Of a stretch of DNA of 64,000 nt, positions 25,310-34,777 are shown in pieces. The position numbers were made by a program, and so were the translations under genes. The DNA lies in contig NZ_CP074074.1 in NCBI RefSeq assembly GCF_045788535.1, forward strand, positions 1,178,001-1,242,000, given 5' to 3'. The notes below the pieces were generated by a model that saw only the letters and a list, made by a program, of their open reading frames with translations, ran no database searches and was not told the DNA's origin. Origin of the DNA: Allotamlana fucoidanivorans (GTDB taxonomy: Bacteria; Bacteroidota; Bacteroidia; Flavobacteriales; Flavobacteriaceae). The stretch's first letter is position 1, and each line of letters begins with the position of its first letter.

Positions 25310-26674
25310 ATGAAAAGAAATAACCTAATTATTTTATGGCTTCTTTTTGGAATGATTTTCATTCCGCAGACGATGCGTGCTCAGGTAGATTTTAATAAAA
25401 CACCTGATGATGATTTAGGTGATAACGAAGATGCCTTTCAGGAATTGTTTTACGAAGGTTTGAAGCAAAAAAGTATTGAGAACTATGATCGGGCGGTTGA
25501 AGCGTTTTTAAAGTGCATAGAAATTGATAAATCAGTCCCCGTTTTATATTTTGAACTTGGTAAATCCTACAATAAGCTTAAAAATTTTGGTTCTGCTGAA
25601 GATGCTTTTAAAAAAGCGGTGGATAAAGATCCAAATAACGAATGGTTTTTAGATGAGTTATATGGGTTTTATGCTGAGCAAAACCAACACGATGAGGCTT
25701 TAAAAACAGTAGAGCAATTGGTAAAATACCATCCTGATTATAAAGAAGATTTGGTGACCTTACTTATAAAAACAGAAAAATATGATGAGGCTTTAAAGCT
25801 TCTAGATGAGCTTGATGCAGAATTGGGTGTTTCTGTAACCAGAGACATGATGCGTAACAACGTTTATGACCTTACAGGACGTAAAGAGGAACAAATTGAG
25901 AATCTGCAATCACGTATTAAACGTAACCCAAATAAGGAGTCAAACTATCTAGCTTTAATCTTTCGTTATAGTGAAAATAACCAAAAAGAAAAGGCTTTTG
26001 AAACAGCTAAACAACTCTTAAACACCCATCCTAATTCGCAGCTGGTACATTTGGCTTTGTATAAATTTTATTTAGATGATAATGAACCTGAAAAGGCCAT
26101 TGAATCGATGAAAATAGTGGTACAGAGCACAGCCATAAAACCAGAAGCCAAACTTAAAGTATTAAATGATTTTGTGAGTTTTGTACAACAATATCCCCAA
26201 TATCAATCAGAGTTGGTTGAAGCCACCTCAATGGTAAGTGAGGCAGAAAATGGAAAGTCATTGATGGAATTAGGGCACTATCATTTATCAAACAACAACA
26301 AGGAAAAGGCCTTAGAATCTTTTGAAAAAGTATTGGTGTCTGAGCCCAATAACATACTAGCTTTAAAAAACATATTGCTGCTTTATATTGATTTTGAAAC
26401 ATATGATTTAGCAAAGTCAAAAAGTTCAGAAGTGCTAGAAAAATTTCCTTCACAACCTTTATTTTATTTAATAAATGGAGTGGCCTGTAATGCATTAGGG
26501 GTACCAAACGAGGCTATTGAGGCGCTTGATGCGGGGATAGATTATATTATTGATGACCCAAAAATGGAAGCCGATTTCTACCTTCAGTTAAGTAAGGCAT
26601 ATACTTTGTTAAACAATACTGTAAAAGCAAAAACGTTTAGTGATAAAGCTAAACAAATTCAAAGTTCAAATTAA
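25310..26674 (+). CDS. Secreted TPR-repeat protein
   Basis: 454 residues. A signal peptide (about 1-24, ending MRAQ) precedes several TPR units, clear at about 50-120 (AVEAFLKCIEIDKSVPVLYFELGKS type) and 290-440. TPR arrays bind proteins. The ATG at 25310 gives a cleaner signal peptide than 25301. The stop overlaps the start of the DUF4292 gene by one base (TAATG), so these are coupled and may act together at the envelope (inference). Confidence 0.85.
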   Translation: MKRNNLIILWLLFGMIFIPQTMRAQVDFNKTPDDDLGDNEDAFQELFYEGLKQKSIENYDRAVEAFLKCIEIDKSVPVLYFELGKSYNKLKNFGSAEDAFKKAVDKDPNNEWFLDELYGFYAEQNQHDEALKTVEQLVKYHPDYKEDLVTLLIKTEKYDEALKLLDELDAELGVSVTRDMMRNNVYDLTGRKEEQIENLQSRIKRNPNKESNYLALIFRYSENNQKEKAFETAKQLLNTHPNSQLVHLALYKFYLDDNEPEKAIESMKIVVQSTAIKPEAKLKVLNDFVSFVQQYPQYQSELVEATSMVSEAENGKSLMELGHYHLSNNNKEKALESFEKVLVSEPNNILALKNILLLYIDFETYDLAKSKSSEVLEKFPSQPLFYLINGVACNALGVPNEAIEALDAGIDYIIDDPKMEADFYLQLSKAYTLLNNTVKAKTFSDKAKQIQSSN

Positions 26675-27438
26675 TGCGTAGATACCTCTATATTTTTTTA
26701 AGTAGTATACTTTTAGTGGTGAGTTGTAAGTCAGTAAAAACTGCTAAAGATGGAGCACCAGATTATACCCTGTCTACAAGGCAATTATTTAAGGCTAATG
26801 AAAAACAAGAAGCACAGTTTAAAACGCTACAGGCTAGATTGAAAATTACGTTTTCTCAAAATGGCAATTCTCAAACACATACGGTAACGTTCAGAGCACA
26901 AAAAGATAAAGTGCTTTGGATGAATGCTTCCTTCTCAGTAATTAGAGCTATGATTACGCCAGAGAAAGTTAGTTTCTATAATAAAATAGATAACACTTAT
27001 TTTGATGGTGATTATAAATATTTGAGTGATTTACTCGGTACAACGCTTGATTTTAATAAGGTTCAAAATTTGTTGATGGGCGAAACGCTTTACCCTTTAA
27101 GTTCGAGCGAATATGTGTCTGCTGTTGATAATCAAGTTTATGTGGTACAACCAAAAGTACAGCGCGAACTATTTGAAATTTTCTTTTTACTAAATCCGTC
27201 TAATTTTAAAGTTAAATCACAACAAATTACCCAGCCACAGGAGTTAAGACATCTTCAAATTGATTATGAGTCTTTTCAAAAGGTTAATAATCAAGTGCTG
27301 CCTGAAACTGTAAAGGTAATCGCTGTTGAGGCTAATGAAGAAACAATTATAAATTTGGAATTTAAAAATGTGTCTTTGAATGAAGCATTACGCTTTCCGT
27401 TTAAAATTCCGTCAGGTTTTGAAAAAATTGAACTTTAA
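26674..27438 (+). CDS. DUF4292 family lipoprotein
   Basis: 254 residues. The lipoprotein signal ends LLVVSCKS (Cys18). The mature part matches DUF4292, a Bacteroidota family with a LolA/LolB-like fold; the segment KVLWMNASFSVIRAMITPE is typical. It may carry lipids or lipoproteins. It is coupled to the TPR gene upstream and to the EnvC-like gene, which starts immediately after its stop. Confidence 0.85.
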   Translation: MRRYLYIFLSSILLVVSCKSVKTAKDGAPDYTLSTRQLFKANEKQEAQFKTLQARLKITFSQNGNSQTHTVTFRAQKDKVLWMNASFSVIRAMITPEKVSFYNKIDNTYFDGDYKYLSDLLGTTLDFNKVQNLLMGETLYPLSSSEYVSAVDNQVYVVQPKVQRELFEIFFLLNPSNFKVKSQQITQPQELRHLQIDYESFQKVNNQVLPETVKVIAVEANEETIINLEFKNVSLNEALRFPFKIPSGFEKIEL

Positions 27439-28668
27439 ATGATAAAGAGAACACTGTCATATAAAGTATTATTTGTTTTCGTGTTGCTGATGGCTTGTTT
27501 CTCAGGATATGCGCAAACCAATAAACAGCAGCAACTAGAATCTCGTAGGCAAGAATTACGCCGGGAAATTGAGAAAATAAATGCGTTAAGAGCCGAAAAT
27601 AAATCAAAAGAAAAATCAGAGCTTTCCCTCATTGAAGATTTCAATTATAAAATCAGTGTGTTGTCAAACCTAATCAAGGTGACGAATCAACAAGCAAATC
27701 TTCTAACGCGAGAAATTAATACCAATCAAGATAAGATTTCAGATTTAAGAGAAGAATTGGTTCAGCTTAAAGAAGATTATGCGGCCATGATTGTAAAATC
27801 ATATAAAAGTAAGAATCAACAAAGCCGTATTATGTTTTTATTATCTTCTGAAGACTTTAAACAGGCTTATAAGCGCTTGCAATATATTAAGCAGTATTCA
27901 GAGCATCAAAAGAAACAAGGCGAGGTTATAAAGGCTAAAACAGAGGAATTACAAGCTACAAATACCAAGTTGTTAAAACAACAACAGGAAAAGAAAACAC
28001 TTATAGCTGAAAATAGAGCTGTTCAAAAAACCTTAGAGGCAGAGCGCAGGCAACACCAAAGCTTAATGTTTGATATTAAAAAGAACTTGTCAAGGTATGC
28101 CTCACAATTGCGTCAAAAACAACGTGAGGCGGATAGAATTGATAAGGAGATTGAAAAAATAATTAGGGCCGCCATAGCAAAATCGAATAAGAAAGCGGGT
28201 AAGAGTACCAGTTCAAAAAGTTTTGCTCTAACTGCCGAAGAGAAAGTGTTGGCTTCAAATTTTGTAGCTAATAAAGGGAAACTACCGTGGCCAGTAGAAC
28301 GCGGCGTGGTACGATTGGGTTATGGTACACAACGTCATCCCATAGATAAATCCTTGACCATTAAAAGTAATGGCGTGCGTATAGCCACTACCAAAGGGGC
28401 TAAGGCCAGAGCTGTATTTGCGGGTGAGGTAAGTGAAATATTAAAAATGAAGAACGTAAATCCTATTGTGATGATTCGTCATGGGAATTATTTAACCATC
28501 TATAAAAATTTATCTTCTGTATATGTGAAAAAAGGAGATAAGGTAAATACAAAACAAGAGATAGGAGAAGTGTTTACTAATCCTAGTAATGGCGATACTA
28601 TTTTAAGTTTCACTATATCAAAAGGGTTTAATACAGAAAATCCCGCAAGTTGGATTTATAAAATGTAA
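27439..28668 (+). CDS. EnvC-like murein hydrolase activator with degenerate LytM domain
   Basis: 409 residues: signal peptide (ends SGYAQ), a long coiled coil (about 25-240), then a C-terminal M23/LytM domain (about 285-409). The zinc ligands of active LytM enzymes are absent: the H-x-GIDI position reads SNGVRIAT, the Y-x-HLS position reads YKNLS, and HLHFE is replaced by TILSFT. This is the state of EnvC, which activates amidases during division rather than cutting wall itself. It ends a tight cluster with the TPR and DUF4292 genes. Confidence 0.9.
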   Translation: MIKRTLSYKVLFVFVLLMACFSGYAQTNKQQQLESRRQELRREIEKINALRAENKSKEKSELSLIEDFNYKISVLSNLIKVTNQQANLLTREINTNQDKISDLREELVQLKEDYAAMIVKSYKSKNQQSRIMFLLSSEDFKQAYKRLQYIKQYSEHQKKQGEVIKAKTEELQATNTKLLKQQQEKKTLIAENRAVQKTLEAERRQHQSLMFDIKKNLSRYASQLRQKQREADRIDKEIEKIIRAAIAKSNKKAGKSTSSKSFALTAEEKVLASNFVANKGKLPWPVERGVVRLGYGTQRHPIDKSLTIKSNGVRIATTKGAKARAVFAGEVSEILKMKNVNPIVMIRHGNYLTIYKNLSSVYVKKGDKVNTKQEIGEVFTNPSNGDTILSFTISKGFNTENPASWIYKM

Positions 28669-28681
28669 GACTGCACTAGAT

Positions 28682-29194
28682 TCATTCTTCAAAAAGGGCT
28701 TTAAGTTCACTGGCTTGCGCTGGTTTTATTTTTCCTGCTAAAAGTAAACTCAGTTGTTTACGTCTTAACGCCGCTATAAAACGTTGCTGTTCTAATTCGG
28801 TTTCAGGAATTAACTCAGGAACACCAACGGGGTTTCCCGTTTCATCAACAGCTACAAAGGTATATATGGCTTCATTGGCCTTGGTGCGTTTACCCGATTC
28901 ACGATCTTCCGTCCAAACATCAATAAACACCTCCATAGACGTTTTAAATGCCCTAGACACTTTAGCTTCAACGGTTACAACACTACCCAGAGGCACAGCA
29001 CGACTAAAGGCCACATGATTTACAGAAGCGGTTACAACAATGCGTCTTGAATGACGTCTGGCAGCAATACTGGCAGCACGATCCATTCTAGCTAAAAGCT
29101 CACCTCCAAAAAGATTATTTAAAGGGTTGGTTTCACTAGGTAAAACCAAATCGGTCATTATAGTTCTAGATTGTTCAGGAGTCTTTGCTGTCAT
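28682..29194 (-). CDS. Acyl-CoA thioesterase, hotdog fold (YciA/BFIT type)
   Basis: 170 residues with the hotdog signature NPLNNLFGGELLARMDRAAS near residue 22 and the strand SVNHVAFSRAVPLGSVVTVEA. It hydrolyses acyl-CoA thioesters to free acid and CoA. It is transcribed alone, convergent with the EnvC-like gene, from a TACCTTTG -7 element. Confidence 0.92.
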   Translation of the reverse strand: MTAKTPEQSRTIMTDLVLPSETNPLNNLFGGELLARMDRAASIAARRHSRRIVVTASVNHVAFSRAVPLGSVVTVEAKVSRAFKTSMEVFIDVWTEDRESGKRTKANEAIYTFVAVDETGNPVGVPELIPETELEQQRFIAALRRKQLSLLLAGKIKPAQASELKALFEE

Positions 29195-29217
29195 AACACA
29201 TTTTTTATTCTGTGTTG

Positions 29218-29225
29218 CAAAGGTA
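29218..29225 (-). promoter_or_regulatory. Candidate -7 element of the thioesterase gene
   Basis: On the minus strand this reads TACCTTTG, 23 bases before the start at 29194. Confidence 0.5.
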
Positions 29226-29265
29226 CAGTGCTTTTAAAGATTAATAAACTAAAAATAAAGGGTTT

Positions 29266-30585
29266 TTAGTTGCTCACCTTCACGATAACTGTTTTTCTTT
29301 CAAAATTTGAATTAGAATAAGCTTTTTGAGCCTCTTGTACTGTGTTTAAATGATCATATTTTTGTTGGTAAATAAAATACATACCACTTTCATTATGATA
29401 GAAAAATTTAGTGTTTTTGATACCTTTTGCAGCCATTTTTGTTAAAAAGGCATCTCTTTTTTCTACGGTATTAAAATTACCTAGCACCAAATAGAAAGCA
29501 CTCTCTGCATTTTCAACATTTCTAACAATTTGTATTAGATTTGACTCGTTATTAGAAGTAAAGTCAGTCACAGTTTCATTAATAGTGTCATATTCTATTT
29601 GTGCTTCTTTATTTTCAGAAATACGAGGTGTTGTAACAGATTTGATGTTCTCTTTTTTTATTGAAATTTCAGTATCGATTTTTATCCAAGCGTCTTTATT
29701 ATGTGACACTCTAATGTCTCTAACTGCTTTTAAGGCTTCCTTTCCAGTTTCAAAGCTTCCATAAACAACTTCATAAAGACCAGATTTATTTAAACCTAAA
29801 ACTCTTGCTTTGAATCCTAGTGCTTTAAGCTGTTTTACTTTTTTTATGGAGTTTTCTTCAATTCTAAAGGCACCTGCAACAACATGATAATGTCCTGTTT
29901 GTTTAGACACATTTAGAGTGACTGCTGGCAGCGGGTTTAAACTAAACGTAGCTTGTTGAATTTTAGTTTCTAGTTTTTGCGTTGCCTCTTCTAAAGCCAT
30001 TTGATTGTGAGCTTCAACTTGATTGGCGTAGTATTTTGAAGCTCCAAATCCACCTAAGGTTAAGGTAATCATAGCAACAGCAGCATATCTTAAATATGGT
30101 CTAGATTTGCGTTTCTCTGGTGTAATTGAAATAGGAATTACATTCTCAATGGCTTCAACTTCTTTTTTATAAACCTCTCGTGTTACCACTGGTGATAAAC
30201 CAAAAGAGTCTGTTAAATAGTTGAGTTGATAGGTAGGTTCAAATAAAATTTTACCTTCATTATTCAATCGTATTTCTCCAATGGCTTTAAAGGTTAAAAC
30301 TTCGCCTTCGGTTAAATATGATTTTATAAGTTTAACACGTTTAGCAATTTTTTGGTTTGCCGCTTCAAAAGGAATCTTTTCTATATCGGCAATATAATGC
30401 GCCAATAAACCGTCGTTTTTTTGAATTTGCTCATTAAAGGATAATACTTTTTTAGGTGCATGAAATGTATGGGTTATGTCATCAATTGATGCCGATACAC
30501 GTTGTGATAAAAAAGAGCCAAAGTCAGGAATGGTAACGCACTCGTATCTATACAGTAAGTCGCTAATGTAGGTTTCTAGTTGCAT
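29266..30585 (-). CDS. HU-like (CCDC81) and SPOR domain membrane protein
   Basis: 439 residues. Two HU-like DNA-binding-fold domains of the CCDC81-bacterial type (about 1-60 and 65-135, YECVTIPDFGSFLSQRV; LTFKAIGEIRLN) are followed by one membrane helix (about 167-185) and two SPOR-type repeats (about 230-305 and 355-437, GHYHVVAGAFR; AFYLVLGNFN). SPOR domains bind denuded septal peptidoglycan, so the protein probably sits at the division site with the HU-like part in the cytoplasm. The direct ligand of that part is unknown. Confidence 0.9.
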   Translation of the reverse strand: MQLETYISDLLYRYECVTIPDFGSFLSQRVSASIDDITHTFHAPKKVLSFNEQIQKNDGLLAHYIADIEKIPFEAANQKIAKRVKLIKSYLTEGEVLTFKAIGEIRLNNEGKILFEPTYQLNYLTDSFGLSPVVTREVYKKEVEAIENVIPISITPEKRKSRPYLRYAAVAMITLTLGGFGASKYYANQVEAHNQMALEEATQKLETKIQQATFSLNPLPAVTLNVSKQTGHYHVVAGAFRIEENSIKKVKQLKALGFKARVLGLNKSGLYEVVYGSFETGKEALKAVRDIRVSHNKDAWIKIDTEISIKKENIKSVTTPRISENKEAQIEYDTINETVTDFTSNNESNLIQIVRNVENAESAFYLVLGNFNTVEKRDAFLTKMAAKGIKNTKFFYHNESGMYFIYQQKYDHLNTVQEAQKAYSNSNFERKTVIVKVSN

Positions 30586-30589
30586 AATC

Positions 30590-30597
30590 CAAAGTTA
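30590..30597 (-). promoter_or_regulatory. Candidate -7 element of the SPOR protein gene
   Basis: On the minus strand this reads TAACTTTG, only four bases before the start codon at 30585, which would give a leaderless transcript if it is used. Confidence 0.35.
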
Positions 30598-30689
30598 AAA
30601 AATAATGCATTGCAGTAAAATTTAGATGAAGGTATTTATTAACAGTGTAAAAAATATTTTATTTTAGTTTTAAAATCAGATACTTACCT

Positions 30690-31793
30690 ATGACCGAAAA
30701 TGATTTGCTCCATACATTAACCTTGCAACATGTACCCAATATAGGAGATATTACAGCCAAAAAACTGATTGCGCATTGCGGATCTGCTGAAGCTGTTTTG
30801 AAAGAAAAAAAGAGTCACTTGTTAAAAATTGATGGCATTGGAGTGTATACTATAAATGAACTCCATGAAGCAAGTCATAAAGTTGAAGCCGAAAAGGAGA
30901 TGCTGTTTATTAAGCAAAATGACATTGATGTCCTGTATTTTGAAGATGCCAAATATCCTGAGAAATTAAAACATTGTATAGATGCCCCTATACTATTGTT
31001 TCAAACAGGTAACATTAACTTAGAAAATCAACATATTATTAGCGTTGTAGGAACACGAAAAATAACCACGCAAGGCATAGCTTTTTGTGAAATTTTAATG
31101 GAGCAATTAGCGCCATTTAATCCCGTAATTGTATCTGGATTTGCTTATGGTACAGATATTACAGCACACAAATTTGCTATTAAGAATAAACTTCAAACCA
31201 TAGCTTGTTTGGCACATGGATTTAACCAAATGTATCCAAAAATACACAAAAAGTATGTTGCTGATATGGAAAAAAATGGAGGTTTTTTCTCCGATTTTTG
31301 GAGTTCTTCTAATTTTGATAGGAATAATTTTTTAAAGCGTAATAGAGTGATTGCGGGTCTAAGTGAAGCCACCATAGTAATTGAATCGGCCGAAAAAGGA
31401 GGAAGTTTAGTAACGGCAGACATTGCACATTCTTATAATAGAGATGTATTTGCAGTGCCTGGCAGAGTAACCGATAGCCAAAGTGTGGGGTGCAATAATT
31501 TGATAAAACAGCAAAAAGCGCATATGCTTTCCAATCCTCTAGATATTCCCTACATGCTCAATTGGAAACTAGAAGAAGAGCAGCAGCCTGCGGTACAAAA
31601 ACAATTGTTTGTTGAATTAGATACCTATGAAAAAGAAATTTATAATTATCTGAAGGAGCATCAAAAGCAACAAATAGATACCATTGCACTTCATTGTAAG
31701 CTACCTATATTTAAACTAGCTGGTATGCTTTTAAATATGGAATTAAAAGGAGTGGTAAGACCGTTGCCAGGCAAATTATTTGAGGCTGTTTAG
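30690..31793 (+). CDS. dprA: DNA-processing protein DprA
   Basis: 367 residues. An N-terminal helix-hairpin region (HVPNIGDITAKKLI, LLKIDGIGVYTI) is followed by the Rossmann-like DprA core with SVVGTRKITTQG, VSGFAYGTDITAHK, KRNRVIAGLSEATIVIES and AEKGGSLVTA, then a winged-helix C-terminus. DprA loads RecA on incoming single-stranded DNA in natural transformation. It is divergent from the SPOR gene. Confidence 0.96.
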   Translation: MTENDLLHTLTLQHVPNIGDITAKKLIAHCGSAEAVLKEKKSHLLKIDGIGVYTINELHEASHKVEAEKEMLFIKQNDIDVLYFEDAKYPEKLKHCIDAPILLFQTGNINLENQHIISVVGTRKITTQGIAFCEILMEQLAPFNPVIVSGFAYGTDITAHKFAIKNKLQTIACLAHGFNQMYPKIHKKYVADMEKNGGFFSDFWSSSNFDRNNFLKRNRVIAGLSEATIVIESAEKGGSLVTADIAHSYNRDVFAVPGRVTDSQSVGCNNLIKQQKAHMLSNPLDIPYMLNWKLEEEQQPAVQKQLFVELDTYEKEIYNYLKEHQKQQIDTIALHCKLPIFKLAGMLLNMELKGVVRPLPGKLFEAV

Positions 31794-31891
31794 TTTTCTT
31801 TACTGGAACACCCATGGCAGTCCAACCGAAATGTGGTATCAAAACAGAATCAGACACAAAGGTAATAATCTCTAAATATATTTTACTCAAA

Positions 31892-32860
31892 TTAGTAACC
31901 TACTTTATGTCTTACACGGTTTAAAACCTTATCAGCAACAAGTCTGGCCTTTTCGGCACCAACAGCCAAAGCCTTATCAATTTCATTGAGGTTATTCATG
32001 TAGTAGTGATACTTCTCACGAGGTTCTGCAAACTTTTCAACTATTAATTCATAAAGAGCTTGTTTAGCATGACCGTAGCCGTAACCACCATTTTCATAAT
32101 TCGCTTTCATGGTCGCAATTTGCGCTTCATTGGCTAACAAACTATATATAGCAAAACAGTTGCAAGTACGCCAATCTTTAGGGTCTTCAAGAGCTGTGCT
32201 ATCGGTTTGAATACCCATAATTTGTTTTCTTAGTTTTTTATCAGGAAGGAATAAATTAATGGTGTTATTTCTACTTTTACTCATTTTTTCACCATCGGTG
32301 CCTGGAATTAACTTTGTGTTTTCTTGAATTTGTCCTTTAGGTAACACAAAAGTTTCGCCCACTTTAGAGTGGAATCTTGAGGCGACATCACGGGTCATTT
32401 CAATATGCTGTAATTGATCTTTTCCAACAGGAATGATTTCGGCATCATAAAGCAAAATATCAGCAGCCATAAGCATGGGATACGTGAACAAACCCGAATT
32501 AACATCCTCTAGTCTGTCGGCCTTATCTTTAAAACTATGTGCTAGAGTTAGGCGTTGATAAGGAAAGAAACAACTTAAATACCAAGATAGTTCAGTCACT
32601 TGTGGAATATCGCTTTGTCTGTAAAATACTGTTTTTTCAATGTCTAAACCAAAAGCTAACCAGGTTGCTGCTGTTGAATAGGTATTTTCTCTTAAAGTTG
32701 CCGCATCTTTAATTTGGGTTAAGGTGTGTAAATTGGCAATGAACAAAAACGAATCGTTTTCGGGTTTTTTAGCCATGTCAATTGCTGGTATAATAGCCCC
32801 TAAAATGTTTCCTAAATGTGGTGTTCCTGTACTTTGTATGCCTGTAAGTATGCGTGCCAT
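31892..32860 (-). CDS. trpS: Tryptophanyl-tRNA synthetase
   Basis: 322 residues, the usual bacterial length. The class I motifs are present: TPHLGN as the HIGH signature near residue 13 and EKMSKSRNN near 190. It charges tRNA-Trp. It is a single gene with a TAAATTTG -7 element about 17 bases upstream of the start and no leader peptide that I can see. The decayed IS3 element lies behind its promoter. Confidence 0.97.
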   Translation of the reverse strand: MARILTGIQSTGTPHLGNILGAIIPAIDMAKKPENDSFLFIANLHTLTQIKDAATLRENTYSTAATWLAFGLDIEKTVFYRQSDIPQVTELSWYLSCFFPYQRLTLAHSFKDKADRLEDVNSGLFTYPMLMAADILLYDAEIIPVGKDQLQHIEMTRDVASRFHSKVGETFVLPKGQIQENTKLIPGTDGEKMSKSRNNTINLFLPDKKLRKQIMGIQTDSTALEDPKDWRTCNCFAIYSLLANEAQIATMKANYENGGYGYGHAKQALYELIVEKFAEPREKYHYYMNNLNEIDKALAVGAEKARLVADKVLNRVRHKVGY

Positions 32861-32877
32861 AATTTTTGAATAAAGCG

Positions 32878-32885
32878 CAAATTTA
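32878..32885 (-). promoter_or_regulatory. Candidate -7 element of trpS
   Basis: On the minus strand this reads TAAATTTG, an exact TAnnTTTG match 17 bases before the start codon. The same octamer precedes pheS. Confidence 0.5.
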
Positions 32886-33084
32886 CAGATATATTAAGCA
32901 ATAAAAAAAGTGGCACTACTCCCTTTTTTTATTTTTTTGGCAGACCATCTATAAACAATAAGGTCCAAGCGCCAATAACACCTGTAAGCAAATCACCGAT
33001 ACATCTTCCCTCAAGAGAAAAGTCCAATTGACAAAATTGCCTCCTTGAGGGGTTATTTCCTAACTAGACTTGTTACCTTTACTC

Positions 33085-34145
33085 GGACACAAAATTTAAG
33101 ACCGTTTGTTATAAAACAAAGATCTTAGAAACATGAAAAACAATTTTGAAGCCGCGAATTAAAGGAACAGGCTGTACGGTTAAGCTAATAGCGAGAAAAC
33201 ATAAAAGAGTTAGCTGACGTGATGGGCATAGAAGTTCAAAGAATCTGAATGACGCAGAGCATCCAAAACAAGCACATCTCCTAAGTCTTAAAAATATAAT
33301 ATCCGATGACACCTTGGAGCTTAAAAGATTACGCAAAGCTCTTATGGAAAAAGAGCTAGAGCTTGAGATATTAAAAAAGCCGTTTACAAAATACCCGAAA
33401 ACAGTATTTTCTCCTCTTAATATCAGTAAGGGTTTGTAGTCAGTTATAGGCATTTATATCCTATCGAGAAGATATGTAAGAGCATTAAAAGTGAGTAGGA
33501 GTAGTTTTTGCATATGGTTTGTGGGTGGTCCATCCAAAAGATCCTTACAACATCGTTTGTTTACAGATTTATTAAAACATGAATTTGATAAGAGTCATGG
33601 GCGTTACAGGTCAACAAGAATAGCAGAACAATTTGAATGTTATATTGTTGTATATCAATGTAAAAGTTTTCTAAAATCATGAAAGAAAATAACTAGGTGA
33701 GTAAGTATAAAAGAAAATTTAGGGTCACCACAGATCCCAATCACAAATATACAATTTGTGGAAATTGGTTGGAAGGCGACTTTAATCCTAGCAGATTAAA
33801 TGAAGTTTGGGTATCTAATATTGCCTATATCAAAACTCAGGAGGGTTGGTTGTAGCTCATTACCTTTATTGATTTATATGACAGACGAGTGATTGGCTGT
33901 TCATTAAGTACCAGTCTGCATACAAGCCAGACTATTATCCCAGCGTGGAAAATGATCATGTAAAAAAGAGAGATAACACAAGATTTACTTCTGCATTCAG
34001 ACTGAGGGATACAATATGTGGCAAGTCCATTTTAGTCTGCTGATAGAGGTCTGGGAGGTACGATATTGAAGAAATAGCATAAAAAATATAAAGGAACTAA
34101 AAATCGTTCCCGGGATTTCAATGCTATTTAGCGACAAAATAATGC
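33085..34145 (+). mobile_element. Decayed IS3-family insertion sequence
   Basis: The plus strand carries broken pieces of both transposase frames. OrfA pieces include KELADVMGIEVQRI and ELKRLRKALMEKELELEILKK (around 33200-33390). OrfB pieces include LKVSRSSF, HEFDKSHGRYRSTRIAEQF (around 33490-33640) and integrase-core text RLNEVWVSNIAYIKTQEGW and IDLYDRRVIGCSLSTSLHT (around 33790-33920). Stops and frameshifts interrupt every segment and the 3' third is barely readable, so it cannot move by itself. The exact ends and target duplication were not identified. Confidence 0.85.
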
Positions 34146-34175
34146 CTTTTCACTTATTTCTTAACATAGACACTC

Positions 34176-34200
34176 AGATTAACTTATGTAAAGTTAATCT
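34176..34200. repeat. Inverted repeat near the right edge of the IS3 relic
   Basis: AGATTAACTT (34176-34185) and its exact inverse AAGTTAATCT (34191-34200) flank a five-base loop. There is no T run, so it is not a convincing terminator; it may be part of the old IS end. Confidence 0.45.
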
Positions 34201-34304
34201 CCGCTTAACATACTTTTAAAGTTTCATGTCTAAATTTATAGGTTACAAGATTCAGTATTACGTTTTGAGTACTGAAAAACATTGAACTAAAAGTTTGCTA
34301 GACT

Positions 34305-34688
34305 ATGGATATTCAAAGTGTTGAAAACTTCCTAGATAAATTTGATTATTCTTATGAAAGGGTTGGGGATATTCTTTTTATAAAAATGGATTTTTATCAT
34401 GATGTTATTATTGACTTTTCTAATCCGAAAAAAATTCTGATTAAAGATCAATTAAAACCCTGTAACTTTTTAACAGGATGTTTTAGAATGAGTTTAAAAC
34501 AAGCCATATTGTTTAATATTATTTTTACGGTAGTAGCGAGCTTATTAGTTGGTTTTGTTGATGTGTATGTTGGCTTAATCTTGTTTTTTGGTTTGATGTT
34601 ATGGGGGTTGCTTTGGTCTATTTTGTACATTTCAAAGTATGAAAATCTAAGGTATATTCTCATTAATAGGTTAAACCGAGCGGTTTGA
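34305..34688 (+). CDS. Small two-helix membrane protein, unknown function
   Basis: 127 residues: a soluble N-terminal half (about 1-65) and two membrane helices (about 66-87 and 90-112) followed by a short basic tail. I do not recognise a family. It lies alone between the IS3 relic and a convergent lipoprotein gene. Codon use looks ordinary for the window. Confidence 0.6.
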   Translation: MDIQSVENFLDKFDYSYERVGDILFIKMDFYHDVIIDFSNPKKILIKDQLKPCNFLTGCFRMSLKQAILFNIIFTVVASLLVGFVDVYVGLILFFGLMLWGLLWSILYISKYENLRYILINRLNRAV

Positions 34689-34704
34689 AAAATGGGTTGT
34701 TTTT

Positions 34705-34749
34705 AAATAAAAAAGAAACCGCCTGAAAAAGAAATATTCAAACGGTTTC
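34705..34749 (-). terminator. Terminator after the 34778-35716 lipoprotein gene
   Basis: GAAACCG (34715-34721) pairs with CGGTTTC (34743-34749), with an inner TGAA/TTCA pairing. On the minus strand a T run follows. It lies between convergent genes. Confidence 0.65.
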
Positions 34750-34777
34750 CCACTAAATAACCAACCAAAAATTATTA

